This document shows positions 1 to 9,603 of a DNA stretch of 46,861 bases, one piece after another; the stretch's first letter is position 1; every line of letters begins with the position of its first letter. Origin of the DNA: Actinocrinis puniceicyclus. Lineage in GTDB: Bacteria; Actinomycetota; Actinomycetes; Streptomycetales; Catenulisporaceae. The stretch covers positions 1-46,861 of the forward strand of contig NZ_JAGSXH010000043.1 of the NCBI RefSeq assembly GCF_018283645.1, written 5' to 3'. The position numbers and the translations under genes are program-made. Under the pieces are notes generated by a model. The model ran no database searches, was not told the origin of the DNA, and worked only from the letters and a program-made list of their open reading frames with translations.

Positions 1-26
1 GGCGGGTGCTGACTACTGGGGTGCAT
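1..26 (-). CDS. possible 5' end of a gene running off the left edge
   Basis: On the minus strand an ATG at 26-24 is preceded by GGGGGAGGA with about five bases between, a good ribosome binding site. Only eight complete codons are inside the window (M-H-P-S-S-Q-H-P), so no family can be named. The support is the ribosome site plus the direction shared with paaK. It could be a chance match. Confidence 0.3.
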
Positions 27-128
27 CGTGTTCCTCCCCCGGCCTCGGCGGCGCGCCCCCGCGCGCCGTCCCACGCTTTACGGAGCCTGGGCGGCGCGTC
101 CGCGGAACGGCGTCATCCCCGGGCCGGA

Positions 129-142
129 TGACAACGTTGTCA
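129..142. promoter_or_regulatory. 14-bp perfect palindrome (candidate operator)
   Basis: TGACAACGTTGTCA is a perfect dyad in the non-coding stretch between the end of paaK (358) and the candidate left-edge start codon (26). It has the size of a dimeric repressor site (TetR, MarR or GntR type) and lies about 100 bases upstream of that start. The remainder of 27-357 shows no convincing gene. No regulator can be assigned from the sequence. Confidence 0.4.
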
Positions 143-357
143 GACGCGGGAATCTTGTCGCCTCCGCGTGGCCGCGTCAACAGCAGGACCCGAAAAAGCG
201 ATCCGGGACAAGAACTGACATGAAGTCAGATCCGTTGCCAGAGCGCGAGAACAACGGCATCAACGCAGGGTTCTGCCGAGGGTGCCCGGACACCGGGACG
301 GCTCGCCTACCAGCGCGCGCCCGCGGCGGGGCAGCAGCGAATCGGGAGCGCGCCGCA

Positions 358-1737
358 CTACCCTTCTCGCAGGTCCTTGACACGCTGGAGCTTGCCGACG
401 GAGCGTTCCAGCGACTCCGGGTCGACGATCGCGACCTCGACGCTCACGCCGATGTTCTCCTTGACCGCCCTGGCGATCGCCGCGGCGGCGGCTTCGCGCC
501 GCGCGAGGCCGCCCTCGCCACCGCCCTCGCCACCGCCCTCGGCGCGGGCCTCGGCGCGCACGGTGAGGTGGTCCATCCGCCCGCGCCGGGTCAGTTCGAG
601 CTGGAAGTGCGGCGAGACGCCCGGCGTTCGCAGCACGATCTCCTCGATCTGGCTGGGGAACAGGTTGATCCCGCGCAGGATGATCAGGTCGTCGCAGCGC
701 CCTGTGACCTTCTCCATCCGCCGGAACGGCGCGCGGGCCGTTCCCGGCAGCAGACGGGTCAGATCGCGGGTGCGGTACCGCACGATCGGCAGCGCCTCCT
801 TGGTCAGCGAGGTGAAGACCAGTTCGCCGCGCTCGCCCGGCGGCAGCACCGCGCCGGTGTCCGGGTCGACGACCTCCGGATAGAAGTGGTCCTCCCACAC
901 GTGCAGCCCGTCCTTGGACTCGACGCACTCCTGCGCCACGCCGGGCCCGATGACCTCGGAGAGCCCGTAGACGTCCACCGCGTGCAGGCCGCCGCGTTCC
1001 TCGATCTCCTCGCGCATCCGCTCGGTCCACGGCTCCGCGCCGAAGATCCCGATGCGCAGCGACGAGGAACGCGGGTCAATGCCCTGACGTTCGAACTCGT
1101 CCAGCAGGGTGAGCATGTAGGTGGGGGTGACCATGATGATCTCGGGTTCGAAGTCCCGGATCAGCTGCACCTGCCGCGCGGTCATGCCGCCGGAGGCCGG
1201 GATGACCGCGCAGCCGGCCCGCTCGGCGCCGTAGTGCGCGCCCAGTCCCCCGGTGAACAGGCCGTAGCCGTAGGAGACGTGAACCTTGTGGCCGGCCCGG
1301 CCGCCCGCGGCGCGGATCGAGCGGGCCATCACGTCCGCCCACATGGCCAGGTCGTTCTCGGTGTAGCCGACGACGGTGGCGCGGCCGGTCGTGCCGCTGG
1401 AGGCGTGGATGCGGCGCACCTGGGACATGGGCACCGCGAACATGCCGAAGGGGTAGTTCTCGCGCAGGTCCGCCTTGCCGGTGAAGGGGAAGCGGGCCAG
1501 GTCCGCCAGGGTGCGGCAGTCCTGCGGCCGGACCCCGGCGGCGTCGAAGGCACGCCGGTAGTGCGGCACGTTCGCGTACGCGTGGCGCAGGGTACTGCGA
1601 AGCCTGTCAAGCTGGAGCGCGGCCAGTTCGTCGGCGCTGAGGCGCTCGCCCTCGTCGCGCAGGCCGTCGGGCAGCGGCTCGCCGAGGCGGCGGCCGGGCG
1701 CGGCGCCGGACCGGGATGACAACGATGTCGAAGTCAC
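358..1737 (-). CDS. paaK: phenylacetate-CoA ligase
   Basis: Activates phenylacetate to phenylacetyl-CoA with ATP, the entry step of the aerobic phenylacetate pathway in the cytosol. The 459-residue protein has the family's normal length (about 430-460). The adenylate-forming P-loop SSGTTGRA is at about residues 113-120, followed by the YGLSEVIGPG and HVWEDHFYPE blocks typical of PaaK and the hinge motif YRTRDLT. The GTG start overlaps the TGA stop of the upstream thioesterase gene (GTGA), so the two are translationally coupled. No paaABCDE epoxidase genes are in the window. They may lie to the left. Recognition as a PaaK-family ligase is firm; another aryl-acetate as substrate cannot be excluded. 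Confidence 0.93.
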   Translation of the reverse strand: MTSTSLSSRSGAAPGRRLGEPLPDGLRDEGERLSADELAALQLDRLRSTLRHAYANVPHYRRAFDAAGVRPQDCRTLADLARFPFTGKADLRENYPFGMFAVPMSQVRRIHASSGTTGRATVVGYTENDLAMWADVMARSIRAAGGRAGHKVHVSYGYGLFTGGLGAHYGAERAGCAVIPASGGMTARQVQLIRDFEPEIIMVTPTYMLTLLDEFERQGIDPRSSSLRIGIFGAEPWTERMREEIEERGGLHAVDVYGLSEVIGPGVAQECVESKDGLHVWEDHFYPEVVDPDTGAVLPPGERGELVFTSLTKEALPIVRYRTRDLTRLLPGTARAPFRRMEKVTGRCDDLIILRGINLFPSQIEEIVLRTPGVSPHFQLELTRRGRMDHLTVRAEARAEGGGEGGGEGGLARREAAAAAIARAVKENIGVSVEVAIVDPESLERSVGKLQRVKDLREG

Positions 1738-2156
1738 GGTTCCGCCGCCTCCCGCGCGGGACCGACGCTCCGGCTGCGGCCGCGGAACTCCGCGACCACC
1801 TCGGCGCCGCGGCTCACGCGCACGTCGTAGATGCCGTTCCTGCCGTACCGGGTGCGTTCGCGCGCGACGGCGGTCAGTTCGTCGCCCTCGTATACGGGCG
1901 CGATGAAGCTGATCTCCGCGCCGGCCGCGACCGTCACCGGTCCGTGGCTGTTGCAGGCGCAGGCGAAGGCCGAGTCGGCGAACAGGAAGACGTAACCGCC
2001 GTGCGCGATCCCGTGCCCGTTCACCATCGCGGCGGTGACCGTCATGCGCAGTTGCGCGGATCCGTCGCCGGCCGCGAGCAGTTCCACGCCCAAGGCCCGC
2101 GAGGCCGCGTCGTCGGCGAACATCCGCTGCGCGGGGCCGGTCTCGGCGCTGTCCAA
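1734..2156 (-). CDS. paaI: PaaI-type hotdog-fold acyl-CoA thioesterase
   Basis: Hotdog-fold thioesterase of the PaaI group, which releases CoA from stalled aryl-CoA intermediates of phenylacetate degradation. The core MVNGHGIAHGGYVFLFADSA carries the conserved H-G-G and D. I chose a TTG start at 2156 because GGAGG lies five bases before it. The first downstream ATG (2123) has no ribosome site and would remove 11 residues. With TTG the protein is 140 residues, normal for the family. It overlaps paaK by four bases, and a PaaR-like palindrome lies just upstream, so the two genes probably form one phenylacetate-inducible unit. Confidence 0.87.
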   Translation of the reverse strand: MDSAETGPAQRMFADDAASRALGVELLAAGDGSAQLRMTVTAAMVNGHGIAHGGYVFLFADSAFACACNSHGPVTVAAGAEISFIAPVYEGDELTAVARERTRYGRNGIYDVRVSRGAEVVAEFRGRSRSVGPAREAAEP

Positions 2157-2174
2157 TCCGACCTCCAGTCGCCT

Positions 2175-2188
2175 ACCGAACGTTCGGT
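2175..2188. promoter_or_regulatory. PaaR-like (TetR family) operator
   Basis: ACCGAACGTTCGGT is a perfect 14-bp palindrome in the 74-base gap between fahA and paaI. It matches the core ACCG-N2-CG-N2-CGGT described for PaaR, the TetR-family phenylacetate repressor of Corynebacterium. It ends about 18 bases before the proposed TTG start of paaI, where a bound repressor would block transcription or early elongation. No paaR gene is in the window. Confidence 0.7.
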
Positions 2189-2230
2189 GAGATGCCCGGT
2201 AGGCCAAACAACCAGGGGCGCACGCCGCTG

Positions 2231-3466
2231 TCAAGGGGTGGCGACGGCGGGCAGGATCCGGCCGGTGACCTCGCCGAGGCCGAGGCGGATGCCGCCTGGC
2301 CCGGGTGCGGTGGCGCTGATCGAGACCTCGTCGCCGTCCTCGAGGAAGGCGCGGCCGGCGCCGTCGGCGAGCTTGACCGGGTCCTGCCCGTTCCAGGTGT
2401 ACTCGATCATCGAGCCGACCGACTCGCGCTCGGGCCCGCTCACCGTGCCGGAGGCGAAGAGGTCGCCGGTGCGCAGGCTCGCTCCGTTCGAGGTCATGTG
2501 CGCCAACTGCTGCGCCGCGGTCCAGTACATGGAGGCGAACGGCGGCCGGGTGAGCACCTGGCCGTTGAGCCGGACCTCCAGTTCGAGGTCCAGCCCCCAG
2601 GGCTCGGCGTCGCGGTCGTCGAGGTACGGCAGCGGTTCGACATCGCGCACCGGGGGCCGCACCCGAGCGTGCTGCAGGGCGTCGAGCGGCACGATCCACG
2701 GCGAGAGCGAGGTCGCGAAGGATTTGCCGAGGAACGGCCCGAGCGGCACGTACTCCCACGCCTGGAGGTCGCGCGCGGACCAGTCGTCGACGAGGCAGAC
2801 GCCGAAGACGTGCTCGCCGAAGGCGGACAGCGGCACCGGCACTCCGAGCGGCGAGGGCGCCCCGACGACGAAGCCGACCTCGGCCTCGAAGTCCAGCCGC
2901 CGGCACGGGCCGAATCCGGGTGCCGACGCGTCAGGGGCCTTGCTCTGGCCCACCGGCCGGGTGACCGGCGTGCCGGAGACCACGAGCGTGCCGCTGCGGC
3001 CGTGGTAGCCGATCGGCAGGTGTTTCCAGTTCGGGGTCAGCGGCGGCGAACCGGGGCGGAACATGCCTCCGATGTTGGACGCGTGGTGCTCGGAGGCGTA
3101 GAAGTCCACGTAGTCGGCCGGTTCGAAGGGCAGGTGCAGCGTGACGCCGGCCAGCGGCGCCAGGTGCGGCTCGACCAGCGCGCGATGCGCGGGCTCGGTG
3201 AGCCAGGAGGTGATCGCGGCGCGCGCGGAGAGCCACACCGGCCGGCCGCCGGCCATCAGGGGGTTGAGCGTGGGCGCTTCGAGCAGCGTGGAGGGCGCGC
3301 CCAGGGCGCGCGCGACCGCGGCGACATCGAGCACGTATTCGCCGATCCGCACGCCGATGCGCCGCCGTTCGGGGCGTTCCGCCGTGGTGAAGACGCCGTA
3401 GGGCAGGTTGTGCACGCCGAAGGGCGAATCATCCGGTACACCGTCAACCCAAGTCAGAGTATTCAC
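2231..3466 (-). CDS. fahA: fumarylacetoacetase
   Basis: Hydrolyses fumarylacetoacetate to fumarate and acetoacetate, the last step of tyrosine/homogentisate breakdown. The 411-residue length fits the family. Typical blocks are visible: YDFYASEHHASNIGGMFRP-like segment near residues 119-138, WKHLPIGYHGRSGT, LDFEAEVGFVVG and FGVCLVDDWSARDLQAWEYV. These supply the metal ligands (E/D) and catalytic His of the fold. The start is GTG, and the gene overlaps the preceding unrecognised gene by 23 bases, so it is part of the hpd-hmgA operon. The aromatic-cluster context makes the assignment secure. Confidence 0.95.
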   Translation of the reverse strand: MNTLTWVDGVPDDSPFGVHNLPYGVFTTAERPERRRIGVRIGEYVLDVAAVARALGAPSTLLEAPTLNPLMAGGRPVWLSARAAITSWLTEPAHRALVEPHLAPLAGVTLHLPFEPADYVDFYASEHHASNIGGMFRPGSPPLTPNWKHLPIGYHGRSGTLVVSGTPVTRPVGQSKAPDASAPGFGPCRRLDFEAEVGFVVGAPSPLGVPVPLSAFGEHVFGVCLVDDWSARDLQAWEYVPLGPFLGKSFATSLSPWIVPLDALQHARVRPPVRDVEPLPYLDDRDAEPWGLDLELEVRLNGQVLTRPPFASMYWTAAQQLAHMTSNGASLRTGDLFASGTVSGPERESVGSMIEYTWNGQDPVKLADGAGRAFLEDGDEVSISATAPGPGGIRLGLGEVTGRILPAVATP

Positions 3467-4469
3467 GTGCCCTCCCGGTATCGGCTTCGGGGACGACCAG
3501 GCCGAGCCTGGTCAGGTCGGCCAGCGGTTCGGCGATGCTGCACGTGCCGTACGCGGTGAACGCGGTGCGCACCCGGATCACGGCGTCCGGGCTCAGGCCG
3601 CGCAGGGTCTCGGCCAGCCGCCCGGCCGACCGCTCGGCGAGCACGTCCGCGACCGCGGCCACGTCGGCGCCCTGGCACGCCGCGTGCGTCGCGGCCAGGA
3701 TGTTGAGGAAGCCGTGGTGCTCGAAGCCGGTGGCCGGGTCGGTGTGCCGGGCCGCCTCGTGCAGTCCCGCGGTGCACTTGAAGGCCACGCCGCGCACGAC
3801 GCAGCCGACGATGAAGCAGGCCACCTCCTGCTCGGTAGGGAAGGCCGCCGCGACCGGGCCGCCGGTGCGCAGCTTCGCGCGGGCGGCGCTTTCGGCGACC
3901 ACGTCGAGCGCTTCGCCCAGGTCGGGACCGCGCCGCACCTCGATCACCGCGCCGGCCGGATCCGGCAGTCGCCCGGCGAGCGCCGCGACGGCGCGGCGAG
4001 CGGCCTGCGCGGCGGCGGCGTCCGCGTCGCAGGCCAGTTCCACGCCGACGAGTTCGATCCCTGCTTCACGGGCGGGGCCGGCGGCGCGCAGCGCGTCCGT
4101 CAACGCGCCCGGTCCGTCCGGCACCACCAGCACGGTCGGCAGCGGCTCGGGCGGCGCCTGCGCGGCGAGCGGGCCGGCGGCGTGCAGTGCGCGCATCTCC
4201 TCGATCACCGCGGGCAGGTGCTTGGCCGCGGCGAGGAACGGCCCGACCAGGTCGCGGTACCAGGCGACGCGGTGGCCGCGATGCGCGGACACCGCGTCGG
4301 CGGCGCCGGCGTTGCCCGGCGGGAACATCGCCGCGTCGTCGCAGAGCCCTGTGAACAGCGGCGGTATTCCGTGCGCCGGGGCGGCCGCGGACGGCGCCGG
4401 CGCGAACGGCCGCCGAGTCCGGATCGCCGCGGCCGAGCCGTGCGGGCCGCGCCCGGCCGGCCGGCTCAC
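3444..4469 (-). CDS. unrecognised conserved protein inside the homogentisate operon
   Basis: A 341-residue soluble protein that I cannot assign to a named family. It has no signal peptide or membrane segment. Conserved-looking blocks are PPLFTGLCDDAAMFPPGNA near residue 50, HRVAWYRDLVGPF, and VAFKCTAGLHEAARHTD followed by GFEHHGFLN near residues 240-265, where Lys, Cys, His and Glu are concentrated and could form an active site. Its GTG start overlaps the hmgA stop (GTGA), and its end overlaps fahA. Translation is therefore locked between enzymes for steps on either side of maleylacetoacetate isomerisation. The missing isomerase is the obvious inferred role. The first ~40 residues are low complexity, so the true start could be further in. 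Confidence 0.8.
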   Translation of the reverse strand: MSRPAGRGPHGSAAAIRTRRPFAPAPSAAAPAHGIPPLFTGLCDDAAMFPPGNAGAADAVSAHRGHRVAWYRDLVGPFLAAAKHLPAVIEEMRALHAAGPLAAQAPPEPLPTVLVVPDGPGALTDALRAAGPAREAGIELVGVELACDADAAAAQAARRAVAALAGRLPDPAGAVIEVRRGPDLGEALDVVAESAARAKLRTGGPVAAAFPTEQEVACFIVGCVVRGVAFKCTAGLHEAARHTDPATGFEHHGFLNILAATHAACQGADVAAVADVLAERSAGRLAETLRGLSPDAVIRVRTAFTAYGTCSIAEPLADLTRLGLVVPEADTGRAREYSDLG

Positions 4470-5662
4470 CGCGGACCCCGGCCCGACCAGGTCCAGGCGT
4501 ATCCCTCGTCCTCACTCGCGATGCCGCCCTCGCCCAGTTCCAGCGGCTTGAAGGTGTCGACCATCACCGCCAGTTCGTCGAAGAACTCCACGCCGATGCT
4601 GCGCTCGTACGCGCCCGGCTGCGGCCCGTGCGCGTGCCCGCCGGGATGCAGCGAGATCGAGCCCTGACCGATGCCGGAGCCCTTGCGCGCCTCGTAGTTC
4701 CCGCCGCAGTAGAACATCACCTCGTCCGAGTCCACGTTCGAGTGGTAGTAGGGCACCGGGATGGACAGCGGGTGGTAGTCCACCTTGCGCGGCACGAAGT
4801 TGCACACCACGAAGTCGGCGCCCTCGAAGACCTGGTGCGCGGGCGGGGGCTGGTGGATCCGGCCGGTGATCGGCTCGAAGTCCGCCACGTTGAACGTGTA
4901 CGGGTACAGGCAACCGTCCCAGCCGACCACGTCGAACGGGTGGTGCGGGTACACGTATCGCGTGCCGCTGATTCCCTGCGCGGTGCGGTGCTTGACCAGG
5001 ACCGGCACGTCTTCGGCCTCGGTCGTCAGGATCTCCTGCGGGCCCCGCAGATCGCGCTCGCAGTAGGGCGCGTGTTCGAGCAGTTGCCCGAACTTCGACA
5101 GGTAGCGGCGGGCCGGCGTGATGTGGCTGTTGGCCTCGATCACGTATGCGCGCAGCGGCTCGCCTTCCGCCGGGACCCAGCGATGCGTGGTCGCGCGCGG
5201 CAGGATCACGTAGTCGCCCTGCCGGACCGGAAGCGCGCCGAACACCGTCTCGACCGCGCCCGAGCCGGATTCGACGTACACGCACTCGTCGCCGATCGCG
5301 TTGCGGTAGAGCGGCGAGGTTTCCCCGGCGACAGCGTACGAGATGCGCACGTCGGCGTTGCCGAGCACCAGCCGGCGGCCGGTCACCACGTCCGCGGTCT
5401 TCCACTCCTGGCCCTCGGCGAGCGCGTGCAGCTTCAGGTGCCGGGGCTTGAGCGGGTGGTTCGCCGTCAGGGTCTGGTCGGGTAGCTCCCACGGCGAGGC
5501 GTCGACGATCGCCGAGGGTATGTGGCGGTGGTAGAGCAGGGACGAGTCGGAGGAGAAGCCCTCCTCTCCCATCAGTTCCTCGTAGTACAGGCCGCCGTCC
5601 TCGCGCCGGTGCTGCGTGTGACGCTTGGGCGGTATGTCGCCGACGGAGCGGTAATAAGCCAT
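4466..5662 (-). CDS. hmgA: homogentisate 1,2-dioxygenase
   Basis: Opens the ring of homogentisate with O2 to give maleylacetoacetate, using Fe(II). The 398-residue protein begins MAYYRSVGDIPPKRHTQHR, the usual bacterial N-terminus. The ATG at 5662 follows GAGGAGG at a good distance. The C-terminal cupin has the expected iron-site context: PVPYYHSNVDSDEVMFY (His and Glu ligands) and LHPGGHAHGPQPG (second His). It lies 32 bases after hpd and is coupled by a GTGA overlap to the following gene, so the cluster is one operon. Confidence 0.96.
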   Translation of the reverse strand: MAYYRSVGDIPPKRHTQHRREDGGLYYEELMGEEGFSSDSSLLYHRHIPSAIVDASPWELPDQTLTANHPLKPRHLKLHALAEGQEWKTADVVTGRRLVLGNADVRISYAVAGETSPLYRNAIGDECVYVESGSGAVETVFGALPVRQGDYVILPRATTHRWVPAEGEPLRAYVIEANSHITPARRYLSKFGQLLEHAPYCERDLRGPQEILTTEAEDVPVLVKHRTAQGISGTRYVYPHHPFDVVGWDGCLYPYTFNVADFEPITGRIHQPPPAHQVFEGADFVVCNFVPRKVDYHPLSIPVPYYHSNVDSDEVMFYCGGNYEARKGSGIGQGSISLHPGGHAHGPQPGAYERSIGVEFFDELAVMVDTFKPLELGEGGIASEDEGYAWTWSGRGPR

Positions 5663-5694
5663 CGCAGCCTCCTCAGGCTCTCCGAATACCCGCC

Positions 5695-7559
<1,865 letters not shown>

Positions 7560-7580
7560 CGACCGCGGGTCGCATCGCGT

Positions 7581-7620
7581 AACCCCGCATGACCCCGCAT
7601 GACCCCGCATGACATCGCAT
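7581..7620. repeat. four tandem copies of a 10-bp unit
   Basis: Just after the Lrp gene, the 10-mers aaccccgcat, gaccccgcat, gaccccgcat and gacatcgcat follow one another. The array contains no hairpin and is not coding. It looks like slippage-type expansion in a spacer, and I see no function. Confidence 0.75.
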
Positions 7621-7669
7621 CGAGCGCTCACGCCTCGACGGGATTGTCGGTGGCGGCGCTCATGATGGT

Positions 7670-8134
7670 GTGGTGCAGATACGGATCGAGGCGACGGCCC
7701 TGCCCGGGCGTACGTGCGCGCCGGGCGGTGATTTCCCCGGCGCGCGGAACGTGCATGTCGGCGTCCAGCGCAAGGATCGTCCCGGTGAGTTACTCGGTAT
7801 GCACGCCGGTGACGCGCCGTCGGCTGAGTGGACGCTCGAGTGCGTGGCGACGCGCACTGACGACGGCGTCGAGTTGCGCGGTGAGTACATCCAGAACCGC
7901 CTCGGCGGCCGCTTCGTATACCTGTCCTGGGTTACCGTCGGCCGGGACGGCGCGGCGACGATGTTCCGGCGGGCCAAGTTGATGTTCGACGCGATCCCGT
8001 CCGGTGTGCTGGACGCGGCGCTTCGATCCGGTCGGCTGACCGCGCGGCTACGCCTGACCGACGCGAAGGGTCACCCGCTGTGTGCCCATGTACGGCCGCC
8101 GCTCGTCGAATGGAGGGCGGAGCGCGCCGAGTAG
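7670..8134 (+). CDS. DUF5990-like protein of unknown function
   Basis: A 154-residue cytosolic protein starting at a GTG (V-Q-I-R-I-E). The blocks LPGRTCAPGGDFPGARNVHV, GVQRKDRPGELLG and SAEWTLECVAT match what I recall of the actinobacterial DUF5990 family, which has no known role. No catalytic motif, signal peptide or membrane segment is visible. Its last codons are 27 bases from the end of convergent galM. The family label is from memory of the conserved pattern. The gene itself is well supported by length and conserved blocks. Confidence 0.75.
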   Translation: MVQIRIEATALPGRTCAPGGDFPGARNVHVGVQRKDRPGELLGMHAGDAPSAEWTLECVATRTDDGVELRGEYIQNRLGGRFVYLSWVTVGRDGAATMFRRAKLMFDAIPSGVLDAALRSGRLTARLRLTDAKGHPLCAHVRPPLVEWRAERAE

Positions 8135-8161
8135 GCCCCGTTCCCGTTCCCCGTTCCCCGA

Positions 8162-9271
8162 TCACCGCAGGTGGGTGAACCGCAGCACGGTCGTCGAGCG
8201 GTAGGTCTGCCCGGGCAGCAGCACCGTCGAGGGATAGTCGGGCCGGTTCGGCGAGTCCGGGAAGTGCTGCGTCTCCAGGGCGACCGCCGCGCGCGGGCCG
8301 TAGTTGCGCCCTGAGTTGCCGACGACGTCTGCGGGCAGCGCGTTCGCGGTGTAGAGCTGGATCCCCGGTTCCGTGGTCAGCAGTTGCATCGCGCGGCCGC
8401 TGGCCGGGTCGGCCAGGGTGCCGATCGGCCGCGGCTCGCCGGTACGACCGCCGTCGAGCACGTAGCAGTGGTCGTATCCGCGCGCGCCCTGGAGCTGCGG
8501 GTGCGGGTCGTCCAGCCGCGCGCCGAGCGCGGCGCCGGCGGTGAAGTCGAACGGCGTGCCGTCGACCGGCAGCGCGGACGCGAGCGGGATCAGGTTCTCG
8601 TCCACGGGAAGGTACGCGGACGCGGCGAGGGTGAGTACGTGTTCATCGATGGTGCCGCTGCCCTCGCCGGAGAGGTTGAAGAACGAGTGGTTCGTCAGGT
8701 TGACCACGGTCGGCGCCTGCGTGACCGCCTGGTAATCGATGTGCAGGGCGCCGTCAGCCAGCATGTAGCGCACGCCGGCTTCCAGACGCCCCGGGTAGCC
8801 TTGGTCGCCGTCCTCGCTGACCAGGCTCAGTTCGACGCCGGCGCGGCCGGCCTCGGCCAGGGGACGGGCCTGCCAGATCCGCCGGTGGAAGCCATCGGGG
8901 CCGCCGTGCAGCGCGTTCGGGCGGCCCGGGTCGTTGACCGGCAGCGTGTACTCGCGCTCGTCGAGGCGGAAGCGGCCGCCGGCGATGCGGTTGGCGTAGC
9001 GGCCCACGGCGCAGCCGAAGTAGTAGGACCCGGCGACGTAGTCGGCCAGATTGTCGTATCCGAGCACGACATTGGCCGGCGGCCGGGCGCCGCCGGCCGG
9101 ACCGGGGACCGTCAGCGACTGGATGACGGCGCCGTAGGTGAGCACCGCCGCGGTCACGCCGGTGGCGTCCGTGAAGGTCCAGCGGTCGACCTGGCGGCCG
9201 TCGGGCAGTGTGCCGAACACGTCGCGGACGGGAGCGGATGCGGATGCCGGGGCGGCTGAGGAGGCGGACAC
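8162..9271 (-). CDS. galM: aldose 1-epimerase (mutarotase)
   Basis: Interconverts alpha and beta anomers of galactose, glucose or related sugars. The catalytic pair of the family is visible: the His of VVNLTNHSFFNLSGEG and the Glu of AVALETQHFPDSPN near the C-terminus. PNALHGGPDGFHRRIW carries the substrate-binding His. I chose the GTG at 9271 (AGGAG about ten bases upstream) because the open frame further upstream reads through a (ccgaag)n repeat, giving a meaningless RLRLRL tract. The result is 369 residues, typical for GalM. It has no secretion signal. Nearby sugar genes are limited to a broken lacI. Confidence 0.88.
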   Translation of the reverse strand: MSASSAAPASASAPVRDVFGTLPDGRQVDRWTFTDATGVTAAVLTYGAVIQSLTVPGPAGGARPPANVVLGYDNLADYVAGSYYFGCAVGRYANRIAGGRFRLDEREYTLPVNDPGRPNALHGGPDGFHRRIWQARPLAEAGRAGVELSLVSEDGDQGYPGRLEAGVRYMLADGALHIDYQAVTQAPTVVNLTNHSFFNLSGEGSGTIDEHVLTLAASAYLPVDENLIPLASALPVDGTPFDFTAGAALGARLDDPHPQLQGARGYDHCYVLDGGRTGEPRPIGTLADPASGRAMQLLTTEPGIQLYTANALPADVVGNSGRNYGPRAAVALETQHFPDSPNRPDYPSTVLLPGQTYRSTTVLRFTHLR

Positions 9272-9367
9272 GGGCGATGGTCTCCTGATCGGGTTCGGCG
9301 GGCTCGACGGGTGAGGGCTGCGGCCGGGATTCCCGCTGCTGTGGAGTGGGCAGGTGAACGCGGCGTG

Positions 9368-9406
9368 CCGAAGCCGAAGCCGAAGCCGAAGCCGAAGCCG
9401 AAGCCG
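9368..9406. repeat. (ccgaag)6 tandem hexamer
   Basis: Six perfect ccgaag copies plus a partial one lie upstream of galM. They are related to the cttccgg array at 11786-11860, whose reverse complement is ccggaag. Both arrays are in spacers next to minus-strand genes. I find no coding or structural role beyond possible slippage. Confidence 0.85.
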
Positions 9407-9420
9407 GGAAGGGGTCGGGA

Positions 9421-9460
9421 CCGCCACGTCGCCTTGGCAGTATCCCAGGCGACGTGGCGG
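9421..9460. terminator. perfect 14-bp stem, 12-nt loop hairpin
   Basis: CCGCCACGTCGCCT and its exact complement AGGCGACGTGGCGG are separated by 12 bases. The hairpin sits between the lipoprotein gene (ends 9604) and the galM start. It could terminate the lipoprotein transcript, since U-less stems are common in actinomycetes, or act as an operator or attenuator for galM. No T-run follows on either strand. Confidence 0.6.
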
Positions 9461-9603
9461 CCGTTGACCGGGGACAGCGCCGGCCGGGGCCGGAAGGCGG
9501 CCAGGCGCGCGGCCCGAGCGACACGGCCGGAGGGGCGCGGCTCAACTGAGCAACTCGGTGATCGACGCGGCGAACCAGAGCCCGCTCGCACGCAGGCGTC
9601 CGG

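Noticed and set aside
28-1719. 563-codon plus-strand open frame opposite paaK
   Set aside because: It is the antisense shadow of paaK in high-GC DNA. It has no ribosome site and no family motif, whereas paaK has a full set of conserved blocks.
2231-3559. Large plus-strand open frames opposite fahA
   Set aside because: They are shadows of fahA and its neighbour. The minus strand has clear FahA active-site blocks.
9272-9427. Longer galM start (MAVPTPSRLRLRL...)
   Set aside because: The extension translates the (ccgaag)n repeat into a dipeptide tract and has no ribosome site. The GTG at 9271 gives the normal family length.
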